This document shows, one piece after another, positions 16,252 through 24,888 of a DNA stretch of 64,000 nucleotides. Position numbers and translations under genes: made by a program. Under the pieces are notes generated by a model, which ran no database searches, was not told the DNA's origin, and saw only the letters and a list, made by a program, of their open reading frames with translations. Source of the DNA: Rhizobium rhododendri (GTDB lineage: Bacteria > Pseudomonadota > Alphaproteobacteria > Rhizobiales > Rhizobiaceae); NCBI RefSeq assembly GCF_007000325.2, contig NZ_CP117267.1, positions 3,053,001 to 3,117,000 on the forward strand. Reading direction: 5' to 3'. Position 1 is the stretch's first letter, and every line of letters starts with the position of its first letter.

Positions 16252-18078
16252 TCAGGAGCCCATCTGCTCGCGAATCGTCTCGAGCTCCAGCCACTCCTCT
16301 TCCATTTTCGTCACCTTGCCGCGCAGCTTCTCGACTTCCTTTGCGAGAGCATTGAACGTTGCCGGATCCTTGGAAAACAGCTTGGGGTCAGACATTTTCA
16401 GTTCGCGGGCAGCAATTTCAGCCTCCGCCTTGGCGATTTCCTTCGGAATATTTTCAAGCGCATAGGTCTGCTTGAACGACATCTTGGCCTTGCCCTTGAC
16501 GCCGCCCTGGTTACCGGCGTTCGATCCACCGCCCCGGGCTTTCTCGGCCTTTGCGGCCTTGCGAAGCTCGTCGGCAACGCCCTTGCGCTGTATCAGCATG
16601 TCGGAATAACCGCCGGCATATTCGATCCACCGGCCATCGGGCGCGTCAGGATTCATCGGCGCGATGGTCGAGGTAACGGTACGGTCGAGGAAGTCGCGGT
16701 CATGGCTGACGAGGATGACGGTGCCGGCAAAGCTGGCAACGGTTTCCTGCAGCAGATCGAGCGTCTCGATGTCGAGGTCGTTGGTCGGTTCGTCGAGGAT
16801 GAGGAGATTGGTAGGCCGCGACAGGATACGGGCGAGCATCAGGCGAGCGCGTTCGCCGCCCGACAATTTGCGGATCGGCGTGCGTACCTGTTCCGGCGCG
16901 AACAGGAAGTCCTTCATGTAGCCCGTGACGTGGCGCTGCTCGCCATTGACGATCAGGCTTTCGCCACGCCCGTCGGTCAGGTAATGGGCCAGCGTCTCTT
17001 CCGGATCGAGGTCTTCGCGTTTCTGGTCAAGCGTGGCGATTTCGAGATTGGTGCCGAGCTTAAGCTTGCCGCTGTCCGGCTTCAGCTGGCCCGTCAACAT
17101 CTTCAGGAGCGTTGTCTTGCCGGCACCGTTGGGGCCGACGAGGCCGATGCAATCGCCACGATGGACGCGGATCGAGAACGGCGCGACGATCGTCCGCTCG
17201 CCATAGGCCTTGGTGATCAGTTCCGCCTCGATCACCAGCTTGCCGGATTCCTGCACGTCGGAAATGTTGGCGTTGACCGAGCCCTGCGGACCCTTGTGGC
17301 CGCGATAGTCGGCGCGCATCGTCTGCAGATCGCCGAGGCGGCGCATGTTGCGCTTGCGACGCGCGGTGACGCCGTAGCGCAGCCAGTGCTCTTCGCGCTC
17401 GATCTGCTTGCCGAGCTTGTGCTGCTCAAGCTCTTCCTGCTCGAGCACCGTGTCACGCCAGGCCTCGAAGAAACCAAAACCCTTGTCGAGACGACGCGAA
17501 GTACCGCGGTCGAGCCAGACGGTGGCTGTCGAGACCTTCTCGAGAAAGCGACGGTCATGCGAGATCACGACGATGGCGCTGCGGGTCTTCTGCAACTCGC
17601 CTTCCAGCCACTCGATGGTCGGCAGGTCGAGATGGTTGGTGGGCTCGTCGAGGAGCAGGATGTCCGGTTCCGGCGCCAGCACGCGGGCGAGTGCGGCCCG
17701 GCGGGCTTCGCCGCCCGAAAGGCTCTGCGGATCCTCATCACCGGTCAATCCCAGGTGCGAGAGCAGGTAGGTGAGGCGATAGGGATCGTCGCCCGGTGTC
17801 AGCCCGGCCTCGGCATAGGCGAGAACAGTCTTGTGGTCGCCGAAATCGGGCGCCTGTTCGAGATAGCGGATCGTTGACGAAGGATGGCGGAAGATTTCGC
17901 CGGATTGCGCCTCAACCATGCCGGCGGCGATCTTCAACAGCGTCGACTTGCCGGAGCCGTTGCGACCGACCAGCGAAATCTTGTCGCCGGGCTCCACCTG
18001 GAAATTGGCACCAGCCAGAAGCGGAGCGCCGCCGAAGGAGAGAAAGATGTCGTCGAGTTTCAGAATAGGGGGGGCCAA
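16252..18078 (-). CDS. uup: ABC-F ATPase, Uup-like
   Basis: A 608-residue soluble protein with two ATP-binding cassettes and no membrane segments. Cassette 1 has GRNGSGKST near 38 and LSGGEARR...LLLDEPTNHLDL; cassette 2 has GPNGAGKTT near 315 and LSGGERAR...LILDEPTNDLD. The linker is Arg/Lys-rich (RYGVTARRKRNMRRL), and a charged C-terminal region of about 100 residues has coiled-coil character, as in Uup. Such proteins act on ribosomes or DNA intermediates, not in transport. The start is a TTG eight bases after GGAG, immediately downstream of the thiN stop, so the two genes are probably co-transcribed. Confidence 0.9.
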   Translation of the reverse strand: MAPPILKLDDIFLSFGGAPLLAGANFQVEPGDKISLVGRNGSGKSTLLKIAAGMVEAQSGEIFRHPSSTIRYLEQAPDFGDHKTVLAYAEAGLTPGDDPYRLTYLLSHLGLTGDEDPQSLSGGEARRAALARVLAPEPDILLLDEPTNHLDLPTIEWLEGELQKTRSAIVVISHDRRFLEKVSTATVWLDRGTSRRLDKGFGFFEAWRDTVLEQEELEQHKLGKQIEREEHWLRYGVTARRKRNMRRLGDLQTMRADYRGHKGPQGSVNANISDVQESGKLVIEAELITKAYGERTIVAPFSIRVHRGDCIGLVGPNGAGKTTLLKMLTGQLKPDSGKLKLGTNLEIATLDQKREDLDPEETLAHYLTDGRGESLIVNGEQRHVTGYMKDFLFAPEQVRTPIRKLSGGERARLMLARILSRPTNLLILDEPTNDLDIETLDLLQETVASFAGTVILVSHDRDFLDRTVTSTIAPMNPDAPDGRWIEYAGGYSDMLIQRKGVADELRKAAKAEKARGGGSNAGNQGGVKGKAKMSFKQTYALENIPKEIAKAEAEIAARELKMSDPKLFSKDPATFNALAKEVEKLRGKVTKMEEEWLELETIREQMGS

Positions 18079-18081
18079 GGG

Positions 18082-18732
18082 TCAGACTCCGGAAAGGTCA
18101 TAGGGGCGGGCAAGGACGATGGCCCTGCCGCTCGAAAGGGAAAAGCGCACGATACCCTGCGCAACGTTTGAAATGGTGCGGGAGGCACCGAACGGCAAAT
18201 GGAAACCGGCAAGCGGATAGCGGGCATTGTCAATCGACAGGCCATCGAGCGCGCTGAAACCGGAAACGGAAAACAGGCTACCGGCGGGAAGGTCTATCTC
18301 CATGGCGCCGGCGATCAGCGGCACGGCCTCCTCCTCGCCGGAGGTCAACAGCATCGAGAACCCCTGCTCCGCCAGGCTGACGCCGTAGAGAAGCAAGGCC
18401 AGCGCATGGTCGGACCGCTCGCCACCGAGCGCGCCGGCAAGCACCAGGCGACGGGCACCGCGACGGATTGCCTCCTCGATGGCAATCTCGCCATCCGTCT
18501 GGGCCTTGGCGGCAGGATAAGGCTGCCGCGGCACATCCGGAAAGGCCTCGCCGAGGTCAGCCGGGCTCGAATCGAAATCGCCGACCCACAGTTCCGGCAC
18601 CACACCGAGCGCCTGCGCATGGCGCATTCCGCCATCGGCGGCGATGAAGCGACTGCCGGCGACTGCCGCCTGAAGCCGCTCCGTCAGATGCAGCGCCCCG
18701 CCAAGCAGGATCGTGAAGGTGGATGAACTCAT
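18082..18732 (-). CDS. thiN: Thiamine pyrophosphokinase
   Basis: A 216-residue enzyme that pyrophosphorylates thiamine to TPP with ATP. Typical segments are FIAADGGMRHAQALGVVPELWVGDFDS near residue 28, AAKAQTDGEIAIEEA near 75, and GALGGERSDHALA near 100, followed by a beta-rich C-terminal thiamine-binding part. Cytoplasmic, no membrane segments. It lies just upstream of the Uup-like gene on the minus strand. Functionally it completes the salvage route fed by the ThiBPQ transporter 2.5 kb away, but is not under that TPP riboswitch. Confidence 0.92.
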   Translation of the reverse strand: MSSSTFTILLGGALHLTERLQAAVAGSRFIAADGGMRHAQALGVVPELWVGDFDSSPADLGEAFPDVPRQPYPAAKAQTDGEIAIEEAIRRGARRLVLAGALGGERSDHALALLLYGVSLAEQGFSMLLTSGEEEAVPLIAGAMEIDLPAGSLFSVSGFSALDGLSIDNARYPLAGFHLPFGASRTISNVAQGIVRFSLSSGRAIVLARPYDLSGV

Positions 18733-18804
18733 GGGCCAAGCCCATAGCGCAAAGACCGGTCGATAGGGAAGAGCGACAGCCTGTCATCCGTCAAATCGGC
18801 GCCT

Positions 18805-19329
18805 TTAGGGATCCGAATCCCGGTAGCGCGCCCGAAACGCATCCTCGAAGCCACCGATGAACTGATCGAAAAGCCGCGAAAAGGTCTGCATGTCGTCCTC
18901 GGACCAATCGGCAACGATATCCCCGATGAGCGCCCGCTTCTGTGCCTGCACCTCTGCAAGAAGCCGCTGGCCGAGCGCGCTCATCACCACGACGATGCGC
19001 CTTGCGTCCGCCTGCGACGCCTTGCGGCGCAGGACGCCACGCGTCACCATCTCGGCAACGATGCGGCTGGCCCGCGACGGATCGATCCGCAAGATCTCGG
19101 CCACCGCCCCGACTGTCACCTCGCCCCCCGCCTCGGCCCGTCTGATGGCATCGAGCACGTCGAGATGCGAGAGCTCGAGGTCCGGTGCCACGTTCTGGAT
19201 CGCCAGCCGGCTGATCATCCGGCGTCCGGTCATCAGCCGCATCCGCGTCATCACCTGTCCGATGTGCTGGATATACGCCTCCTGCGCATCCATCGAAACC
19301 GGCTCGTCTGTCTTCAAGGTTACTGTCAT
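18805..19329 (-). CDS. MarR-family transcriptional regulator
   Basis: A 174-residue winged-helix regulator. The recognition region is AVAEILRIDPSRASRIVAEMVTRGVLRRKASQADARRIVVVMSALG. I start at the ATG at 19329, preceded by GGCGGA; the longer frame runs through the divergent promoter. It is divergent from an EmrB/QacA-type exporter, a common pairing in which MarR represses the pump until a ligand binds. Dyad sites between the two genes support this. Confidence 0.9.
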   Translation of the reverse strand: MTVTLKTDEPVSMDAQEAYIQHIGQVMTRMRLMTGRRMISRLAIQNVAPDLELSHLDVLDAIRRAEAGGEVTVGAVAEILRIDPSRASRIVAEMVTRGVLRRKASQADARRIVVVMSALGQRLLAEVQAQKRALIGDIVADWSEDDMQTFSRLFDQFIGGFEDAFRARYRDSDP

Positions 19330-19370
19330 TCCGCCACGGTAACAGATCATCGCGAAAAGTTGAATATGCA

Positions 19371-19416
19371 GAATGCATTCAAATGCGCTTGACAGATATA
19401 TGCTATCAGCACATAT
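19371..19416 (+). promoter_or_regulatory. MFS promoter and candidate MarR operators
   Basis: TTGACA (19389-19394) and CATATA (19412-19417) with a 17-bp spacer form a good promoter toward the exporter. Two dyads flank it: the perfect palindrome GAATGCATTC (19371-19380), and ATATATGCT-atc-AGCACATAT (19396-19416), which fills the spacer and part of the -10. A repressor bound there would block polymerase. Confidence 0.6.
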
Positions 19417-19442
19417 AACGGCCATTCTGGATAGGAAGCCCC

Positions 19443-20984
19443 ATGGATATGCACCTGCCGTCTGCGCCCCTTGTGGCGGATCCCCGTCGCCGGCTGATAC
19501 TTTACCTGTTCCTGATGGTTGCCATGTTCATGGCGATGCTCGACAACCAGATCGTCTCGACGGCACTCCCGACCATCGTCGGCGAATTCGGCCATCTCGA
19601 GCGTTTCGGCTGGATCGGCTCTGCCTATCTCCTTTCGCTGAGCGCCGTCATGCCGGTCTACGGCAAGCTGGGCGACCTTTTCGGCCGCAAATACGTGATG
19701 ATCACCGCGATTGCCATCTTCACCGTTGGCTCCGCCATCTGCGGTCTTGCCGTATCCATGAACACTCTGATTGCCGCCCGCGTTCTGCAGGGGCTCGGCG
19801 GCGGCGGTATCCTCGTATCGATCTTCTCGATCAACGCCGACCTGTTCGAGCCTCGGGAGAGAGCCCGCTACCAGAGCTATTCCAGCCTGGTCCTGATGGC
19901 ATCAGGCGCCATCGGCCCGGTGCTCGGCGGCACGATGAGCGACCTGTTCGGCTGGCGCTCGATCTTTCTCGTCAACATACCGATCGGCTTCATCGTCCTT
20001 GCCGGCCTCGTCACCATGCTCCCCTACCGGAAACCCGCCCGCAAGCCGCAGATCGACTATGCCGGCGCCATCGTCCTGGCGATGACGACCACCTGCATCG
20101 TGCTTGCCGCTGACGGTACCCAGCTGTTCGGATCGCTGCTGTCCCCGGCAGTTCTCGCTATTATCGCATTCGGCATCGTCTGCGCCATGTCCTGGATCTT
20201 CATCGAGCGCCGCGCCCCGGAGCCGATCGTGCCGATGCAGTTGTTCCGCAATCCGACCTTCGGGCTGTTGCTGATCACCTCGCTCACCAGCGGCGCCATC
20301 GCCATAGGCATGGTCAACTATTTCGCGCTGTTCCTGCAGACGACCACTGGCCTTTCGCCCTCGGTTGCCGGCCTGTTGTTCATTCTCCTGACCGGCGGCA
20401 TCGTCTGTGGCTCGCTATCGGCGGGACGGCTTATCTCGGCCACCGGCCGCTACAAGCCCTTCGCCATCGGCAGTGCGGCCTGCAGCATGATTGCCTTTGC
20501 GGCCCTGTCGCAAGTCCACGCGGGCACGCCGGTTTACCTGATCGGCGGCCTGATGCTGCTTCATGGCATCGGCATCGGGCTTGCCCAGCAGGTCCCGGTC
20601 ATCGGCATCCAGAATGCAGCCTCCAGCCGCGATATCGGAGCAGCCACCGGCGCCGTCACGCTCTCGCGCATGGGGGGCGCCTCGATCGCCATCTCCATCT
20701 ACGGCGCCATCATCGGCTCCCGCCTGCTGCATGTCGGCCTGTCGATCCCCGGCGTCAGCAATATCGAGGAAGTCACACCGAAGATGATGGCGGCCTTGCC
20801 GGCTGCCACGCGCGAAGCCGTGGCCGAAGCCTATGCCGCCGCCTTCAACCCGCTGTTCCTGACGGCGTCGGGCATCTGCCTTGTCGGCCTGGTCACCGCA
20901 CTTTGCCTTAAGAACGTCCAGCTACCGGGCGCAACCATTGCCAAGACGATCGACCCTGCGGCTGCAGCCCACGTCGCGGACTGA
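19443..20984 (+). CDS. MFS drug-resistance transporter, DHA2 (EmrB/QacA) family
   Basis: A 513-residue inner-membrane proton antiporter with about 14 predicted helices. MLDNQIVSTALPTIVGEF at the first helix is a DHA2 signature, and YGKLGDLFGRKYVMI is the loop 2-3 motif A. VLQGLGGGGILVSIFSI and GPVLGGTMSDLFGWRSIFLVN (motif C region) follow. No membrane-fusion or outer-membrane partner is adjacent. It is regulated by the divergent MarR protein, most likely in response to its own toxic substrates, which cannot be named from sequence. Confidence 0.93.
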   Translation: MDMHLPSAPLVADPRRRLILYLFLMVAMFMAMLDNQIVSTALPTIVGEFGHLERFGWIGSAYLLSLSAVMPVYGKLGDLFGRKYVMITAIAIFTVGSAICGLAVSMNTLIAARVLQGLGGGGILVSIFSINADLFEPRERARYQSYSSLVLMASGAIGPVLGGTMSDLFGWRSIFLVNIPIGFIVLAGLVTMLPYRKPARKPQIDYAGAIVLAMTTTCIVLAADGTQLFGSLLSPAVLAIIAFGIVCAMSWIFIERRAPEPIVPMQLFRNPTFGLLLITSLTSGAIAIGMVNYFALFLQTTTGLSPSVAGLLFILLTGGIVCGSLSAGRLISATGRYKPFAIGSAACSMIAFAALSQVHAGTPVYLIGGLMLLHGIGIGLAQQVPVIGIQNAASSRDIGAATGAVTLSRMGGASIAISIYGAIIGSRLLHVGLSIPGVSNIEEVTPKMMAALPAATREAVAEAYAAAFNPLFLTASGICLVGLVTALCLKNVQLPGATIAKTIDPAAAAHVAD

Positions 20985-21053
20985 TAAAGCTGGGCTTCGC
21001 GCGTGTCGGGGGCCCTTGCCATCCACCCCTCCCGCCGCTACATCTTTCCTCGC

Positions 21054-21153
21054 TCTAACGGGGTGCCTTGTGTCCATCCGGACATCTGGCTGAGAGGCTT
21101 TCACCGGCCAACCCGCGGAACCTGATCCGGTTAACACCGGCGGAGGGATTAGA
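21054..21153 (+). promoter_or_regulatory. TPP riboswitch (THI element)
   Basis: Closing arms TCTAA (21054-21058) and TTAGA (21149-21153) enclose the conserved core: GGGGTGCC, CTGAGAGG, ACCCGCGGAACCTGATCCGG and the 3' element CGGAGGGA. This is a canonical TPP aptamer 60 bp upstream of thiB. The thiB ribosome binding site AAGGAGGAGG lies downstream, so translation or early termination could be the control point. Confidence 0.97.
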
Positions 21154-21213
21154 CGCGCGAAATCAACAGCGCCTATTCTCCGTTTTAACGCGAACCAAGG
21201 AGGAGGCGCTTCG

Positions 21214-22242
21214 ATGCCCACCCGATCTCTGACGACATTTATGGCTGGCCTTGTTCTGGCGGCCGGCACGACACTTCTGACCGCTCATGCCAGCCAGGCA
21301 GCAGACAAGACACTGACCGTCTATACCTACGAGAGTTTCACCGCCGACTGGGGCCCCGGCCCCAAGGTCAAGGCGGCGTTCGAAAAGACCTGCGGCTGCA
21401 CCGTCAACTATGTCGCCGTCACCGACGGCGTCGCGCTCCTGTCGCGCCTGAAACTCGAGGGCAAGGACACCAAGGCGGACGTGGTTCTTGGTCTCGACAC
21501 CAATCTCGTCGACGAAGCCAGGGATACCGGCCTGTTCGAGCCTGCCGGGATCGATACGACGGCCGTGAAGTTGCCGGGCGACTTCAAGGACGACGTCTTC
21601 GTTCCCTACGATTACGGTCACTTCGCAGTGGTCTACGACACGCAAGCCATCAAGAACCCGCCCAAAAGCATGAAGGAACTGGTCGAGGGAGACCCGTCGC
21701 AAAAGATCGTCATCGAGGATCCGCGCACCTCGACACCGGGCCTGGGCCTGCTGCTTTGGGTCAAGTCGGTCTATGGCGACAAGTCGGCGGAAGCCTGGAA
21801 AAAGCTCAAGGGCCGCATCCTGACCGTCACGCCCGGCTGGTCGGAAGCCTATGACCTGTTCACGAAGGGCGAGGCACCGATGGTGCTCTCCTACACGACG
21901 TCTCCCGCCTACCACATGATCGCCGACAAGACCGACCGCTACCAGGCGGCATCGTTCTCGGAAGGCCACTACATCCAGATCGAGGTCGCTGGTATGACGA
22001 AAACCTCGGCTAACAAGGATCTGGCCCGCGACTTCCTGAAATTCATGATCACACCCGGTTTTCAGGACATTATCCCGACCAACAACTGGATGATGCCGGG
22101 CGCCGCCACCTCGGCGCCGCTGCCGGACGCTTTCGGCAAGCTCGTCGTACCCACCAAGACGTTCCTGATGAGCCCGGCCGAAGTCGACAAGAACCGCAAG
22201 GCCTGGATCGACGAATGGCTGGCCGCCACCAGCGGCAACTGA
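21214..22242 (+). CDS. thiB: Thiamine ABC transporter substrate-binding protein
   Basis: A 342-residue periplasmic binding protein with an N-terminal signal peptide (about 30 residues, ending HASQA-ADK). [21 protein letters not shown] opens the mature domain, and the [20 protein letters not shown] region matches ThiB/Tbp[12 protein letters not shown] is also typical. Delivers thiamine or TPP to ThiPQ. A strong ribosome binding site precedes the ATG. First gene of the riboswitch-controlled operon. Confidence 0.95.
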   Translation: MPTRSLTTFMAGLVLAAGTTLLTAHASQAADKTLTVYTYESFTADWGPGPKVKAAFEKTCGCTVNYVAVTDGVALLSRLKLEGKDTKADVVLGLDTNLVDEARDTGLFEPAGIDTTAVKLPGDFKDDVFVPYDYGHFAVVYDTQAIKNPPKSMKELVEGDPSQKIVIEDPRTSTPGLGLLLWVKSVYGDKSAEAWKKLKGRILTVTPGWSEAYDLFTKGEAPMVLSYTTSPAYHMIADKTDRYQAASFSEGHYIQIEVAGMTKTSANKDLARDFLKFMITPGFQDIIPTNNWMMPGAATSAPLPDAFGKLVVPTKTFLMSPAEVDKNRKAWIDEWLAATSGN

Positions 22243-22251
22243 TCGAGCCCT

Positions 22252-23886
22252 ATGCTGACGACATCCGAGCGCGCAAAGGCACTGACCGGCGGGGCTATCA
22301 GCCTCGCCGGCATCCTGCTGTTTGTCGGCCTTGCTGTCGGCGCGCTGCTCGCCGCCGGCATCGAGACGCAAGGTAACGCTCCTCTGCTCGATTCCTATAT
22401 CCTGCGGGTCCTGCGCTTCACCTTGCTGCAGGCGACGCTCTCGACGGTGTTGGCGGTAGCGCTTGCCATCCCCGTGGCGCGTGCCCTTGCCCGGCAACGG
22501 CATTTTCCCGGCCGCCTCTGGCTGATCCGCCTGATGGCGGTGCCGATGGGGCTGCCGGTGCTGATCGGCGCCATGGGGCTTCTTGGCATCTGGGGCCGAC
22601 AGGGCATCCTCAACGGCGCCCTGCAGACGCTTGGCCTCACACAGCCGGTCAGCATTTATGGGCTTTCCGGCATTCTCATAGCCCATGTGTTTTTCAACCT
22701 GCCGCTCGCCGTCAGGCTGATGCTGCCGGGCCTCGAGCGCGTGCCGCCGGAATACTGGTTGATGGCATCCGGCCTTGGCATGCGTCCGGGCGCCGTATTC
22801 CGCTTCATCGAGTGGCCTGTGCTACGGGCGCTCATTCCGGGTATCGCTGGCCTCATCTTCATGCTCTGCGCCACCAGCTTTACCCTGGTCCTGATGCTCG
22901 GCGGCGGGCCGGCGGCCACGACAATCGAAGTTGCCATCTATCAGGCGCTGCGGTTCGACTTCGACCCCGGCCGTGCCGTTGCATTGGCCTTGCTGCAGGT
23001 TGCGATGACCGGCGCCGTGCTTGCCGTGATGGCGCTGCTGCCGGCGCCGGACGATCCGGGCCCCGCAACCGGCAGGGCGCCACGCCGCCTCGACGGGCGG
23101 CAGCGTCTGGCACGACTGTCCGACGGCGCGGTCATCGCGACTGTTGCGCTGTTCATCGGCCTGCCGCTGGTGTCCGTCGCAGTGGCCGGCATGGAGGCCA
23201 ACCTCGGCAGGCTCGCCAGCCAGCCGGTCTTCCTGCAGGCGCTGCTGACCAGCCTTGCCATCGCGCTTTCCGCCGGCCTGCTCGCAGTCATCCTCTCGCT
23301 GGCAATCGTGCGAGCCCGCTATGCCATCTCGTCGGTGCGAAAAGGCACGACAGGCCTCCGCGCCTTTTCGGCGACGCTCGGTGCCGCCTCATCGCTTGTC
23401 CTCTTGGCGCCGCCGATCGTGCTGGCGACCGGATGGTTCATGGCGCTGCGTCCCTTCGGAGATCCGACGCGGTTTGCGGCCATCCTCATCGTCTGCATCA
23501 ACATGCTGATGGCGCTACCCTTCGTCATCCGCGTCGTCGAACCGGCCTTTGCCATTCACACGGCCCGCACCGGTCGGCTGGCAGCAAGTCTCGGTCTCAC
23601 GGGCTTTTCCCGCTTGCGCCACGTAGACTGGCCCGGGCTGCGCAAGCCGCTGTTTACGGCGCTGTCCTTCGCCATGGCGCTGTCGCTTGGCGACCTCGGA
23701 GCGGTAGCGCTGTTCGGCTCCGGCAATATCGTCACCCTGCCATGGCTGGTCTATAGCCGGCTCGGCAGCTATCGTACCAACGACGCAGATGGCTATGCGC
23801 TGCTGCTGGGCCTGCTTTGCCTCGCATTGACGGTGGCTGGAACCGCAGGCCAGGCATCCAGGGCCGAGAAAGGCGGCAGGCTGTGA
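22252..23886 (+). CDS. thiP: Thiamine ABC transporter permease
   Basis: A 544-residue inner-membrane permease made of two fused halves, with about 12 helices. Each half has an EAA-like loop: EYWLMASGLGMRPGAVFRFI in the first and RLAASLGLTGFSRLRHVD in the second. This duplicated form is normal for ThiP. It begins 9 bp after thiB and ends in a GTGA overlap with thiQ. Under the upstream TPP riboswitch. Confidence 0.94.
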   Translation: MLTTSERAKALTGGAISLAGILLFVGLAVGALLAAGIETQGNAPLLDSYILRVLRFTLLQATLSTVLAVALAIPVARALARQRHFPGRLWLIRLMAVPMGLPVLIGAMGLLGIWGRQGILNGALQTLGLTQPVSIYGLSGILIAHVFFNLPLAVRLMLPGLERVPPEYWLMASGLGMRPGAVFRFIEWPVLRALIPGIAGLIFMLCATSFTLVLMLGGGPAATTIEVAIYQALRFDFDPGRAVALALLQVAMTGAVLAVMALLPAPDDPGPATGRAPRRLDGRQRLARLSDGAVIATVALFIGLPLVSVAVAGMEANLGRLASQPVFLQALLTSLAIALSAGLLAVILSLAIVRARYAISSVRKGTTGLRAFSATLGAASSLVLLAPPIVLATGWFMALRPFGDPTRFAAILIVCINMLMALPFVIRVVEPAFAIHTARTGRLAASLGLTGFSRLRHVDWPGLRKPLFTALSFAMALSLGDLGAVALFGSGNIVTLPWLVYSRLGSYRTNDADGYALLLGLLCLALTVAGTAGQASRAEKGGRL

Positions 23887-24596
23887 ACTCTCTTTCCGAT
23901 CTTGTCCTGTCGGACGTGCGGTTGCGGCTGGGCGGCCACGATTTCCGCTTCGACTGCACCCTTCCCGCCGGCAAGATCATTGCCGTCACCGGCCCGTCGG
24001 GCGCTGGCAAATCGACCTTTCTCAATCTGCTGGCCGGCTTCGAGACGCCGGATAGCGGCCGTATCATGCTGAACGGCACCGATGTCACTATGATGAGCCC
24101 GGCCGAGCGGCCCGTGTCGCTGGTGTTCCAGGATAACAACCTATTTGCCCATCTCGACCTCTTCACTAATATCGGTCTTGGGCTGAGCCCATCGCTGCGG
24201 CTCAGCGCCGACGATCGCCGGCGGATCTCGGATGCTCTCGCACGCGTCAGTCTCAAGGGCTTCGAAAAGCGGATGCCGGGCACTCTGTCCGGCGGCGAAC
24301 GGCAGCGCGCAGCCTTTGCTCGGGCGCTGATCCGCGACCGGCCGATCCTGCTGCTGGACGAACCTTTTGCATCCCTAGACCCCAGCCTTCGCGCCGGCAT
24401 GGCCGACCTGCTCAGGGAGTTGCACCGCGAGACCGGCAACACGGTGTTGATCGTCTCCCACGATCCGCGCGAAGTGCGTCAGCTTGCCGACCATGCGGTG
24501 TTCATCGATGCCGGCGAAATCCGCCTGGCAGCCCCGATAGATGGCTTTCTCGAGGCACTCGGCCTGCCCGCTTTGCAGCGCTTTTTGCAGATTTGA
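23883..24596 (+). CDS. thiQ: Thiamine ABC transporter ATP-binding protein
   Basis: A 237-residue ATPase with all motifs intact: GPSGAGKST near residue 38, LSGGERQR near 133, ILLLDEPFASLDP near 153, and VSHDPREV near 190. The start is the GTG overlapping the thiP stop; the longer frame lies inside thiP. Powers thiamine uptake with ThiB and ThiP. Confidence 0.94.
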   Translation: MNSLSDLVLSDVRLRLGGHDFRFDCTLPAGKIIAVTGPSGAGKSTFLNLLAGFETPDSGRIMLNGTDVTMMSPAERPVSLVFQDNNLFAHLDLFTNIGLGLSPSLRLSADDRRRISDALARVSLKGFEKRMPGTLSGGERQRAAFARALIRDRPILLLDEPFASLDPSLRAGMADLLRELHRETGNTVLIVSHDPREVRQLADHAVFIDAGEIRLAAPIDGFLEALGLPALQRFLQI

Positions 24597-24888
24597 GGTC
24601 ATGACCGCGCCGCGGCACGACTTTTGCCGCAATTTCGGTGTTGCACGACAATGTAATCTCGAACCGATGCTTGCCAAAATGCAACGACGCCACAATTAAG
24701 CAGAGTCTCGCTATGCAACTAAGGCCTAAATCAGTTAGAGCAGTGGGAGCAGACCATCGACAAATGCGGCGCGAAAGCGCGGATGGATCTAAACCTCGAG
24801 CATGTAGGACGACGATCAGCGCGATCTTGCGACCTGCCGACATTAAGACACGACAAGCGGAACTGAAGTCCTGAAGCAGCCCGAGCGC

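Noticed and set aside
15715..17877. 720-codon open frame on the plus strand
   Set aside because: It is antisense to the Uup-like gene and response regulator, has no domain, and reflects high-GC codon structure.
21163..22686. 507-codon minus-strand frame over the thiBP region
   Set aside because: Shadow of thiB and thiP; lies across the TPP-riboswitch operon.
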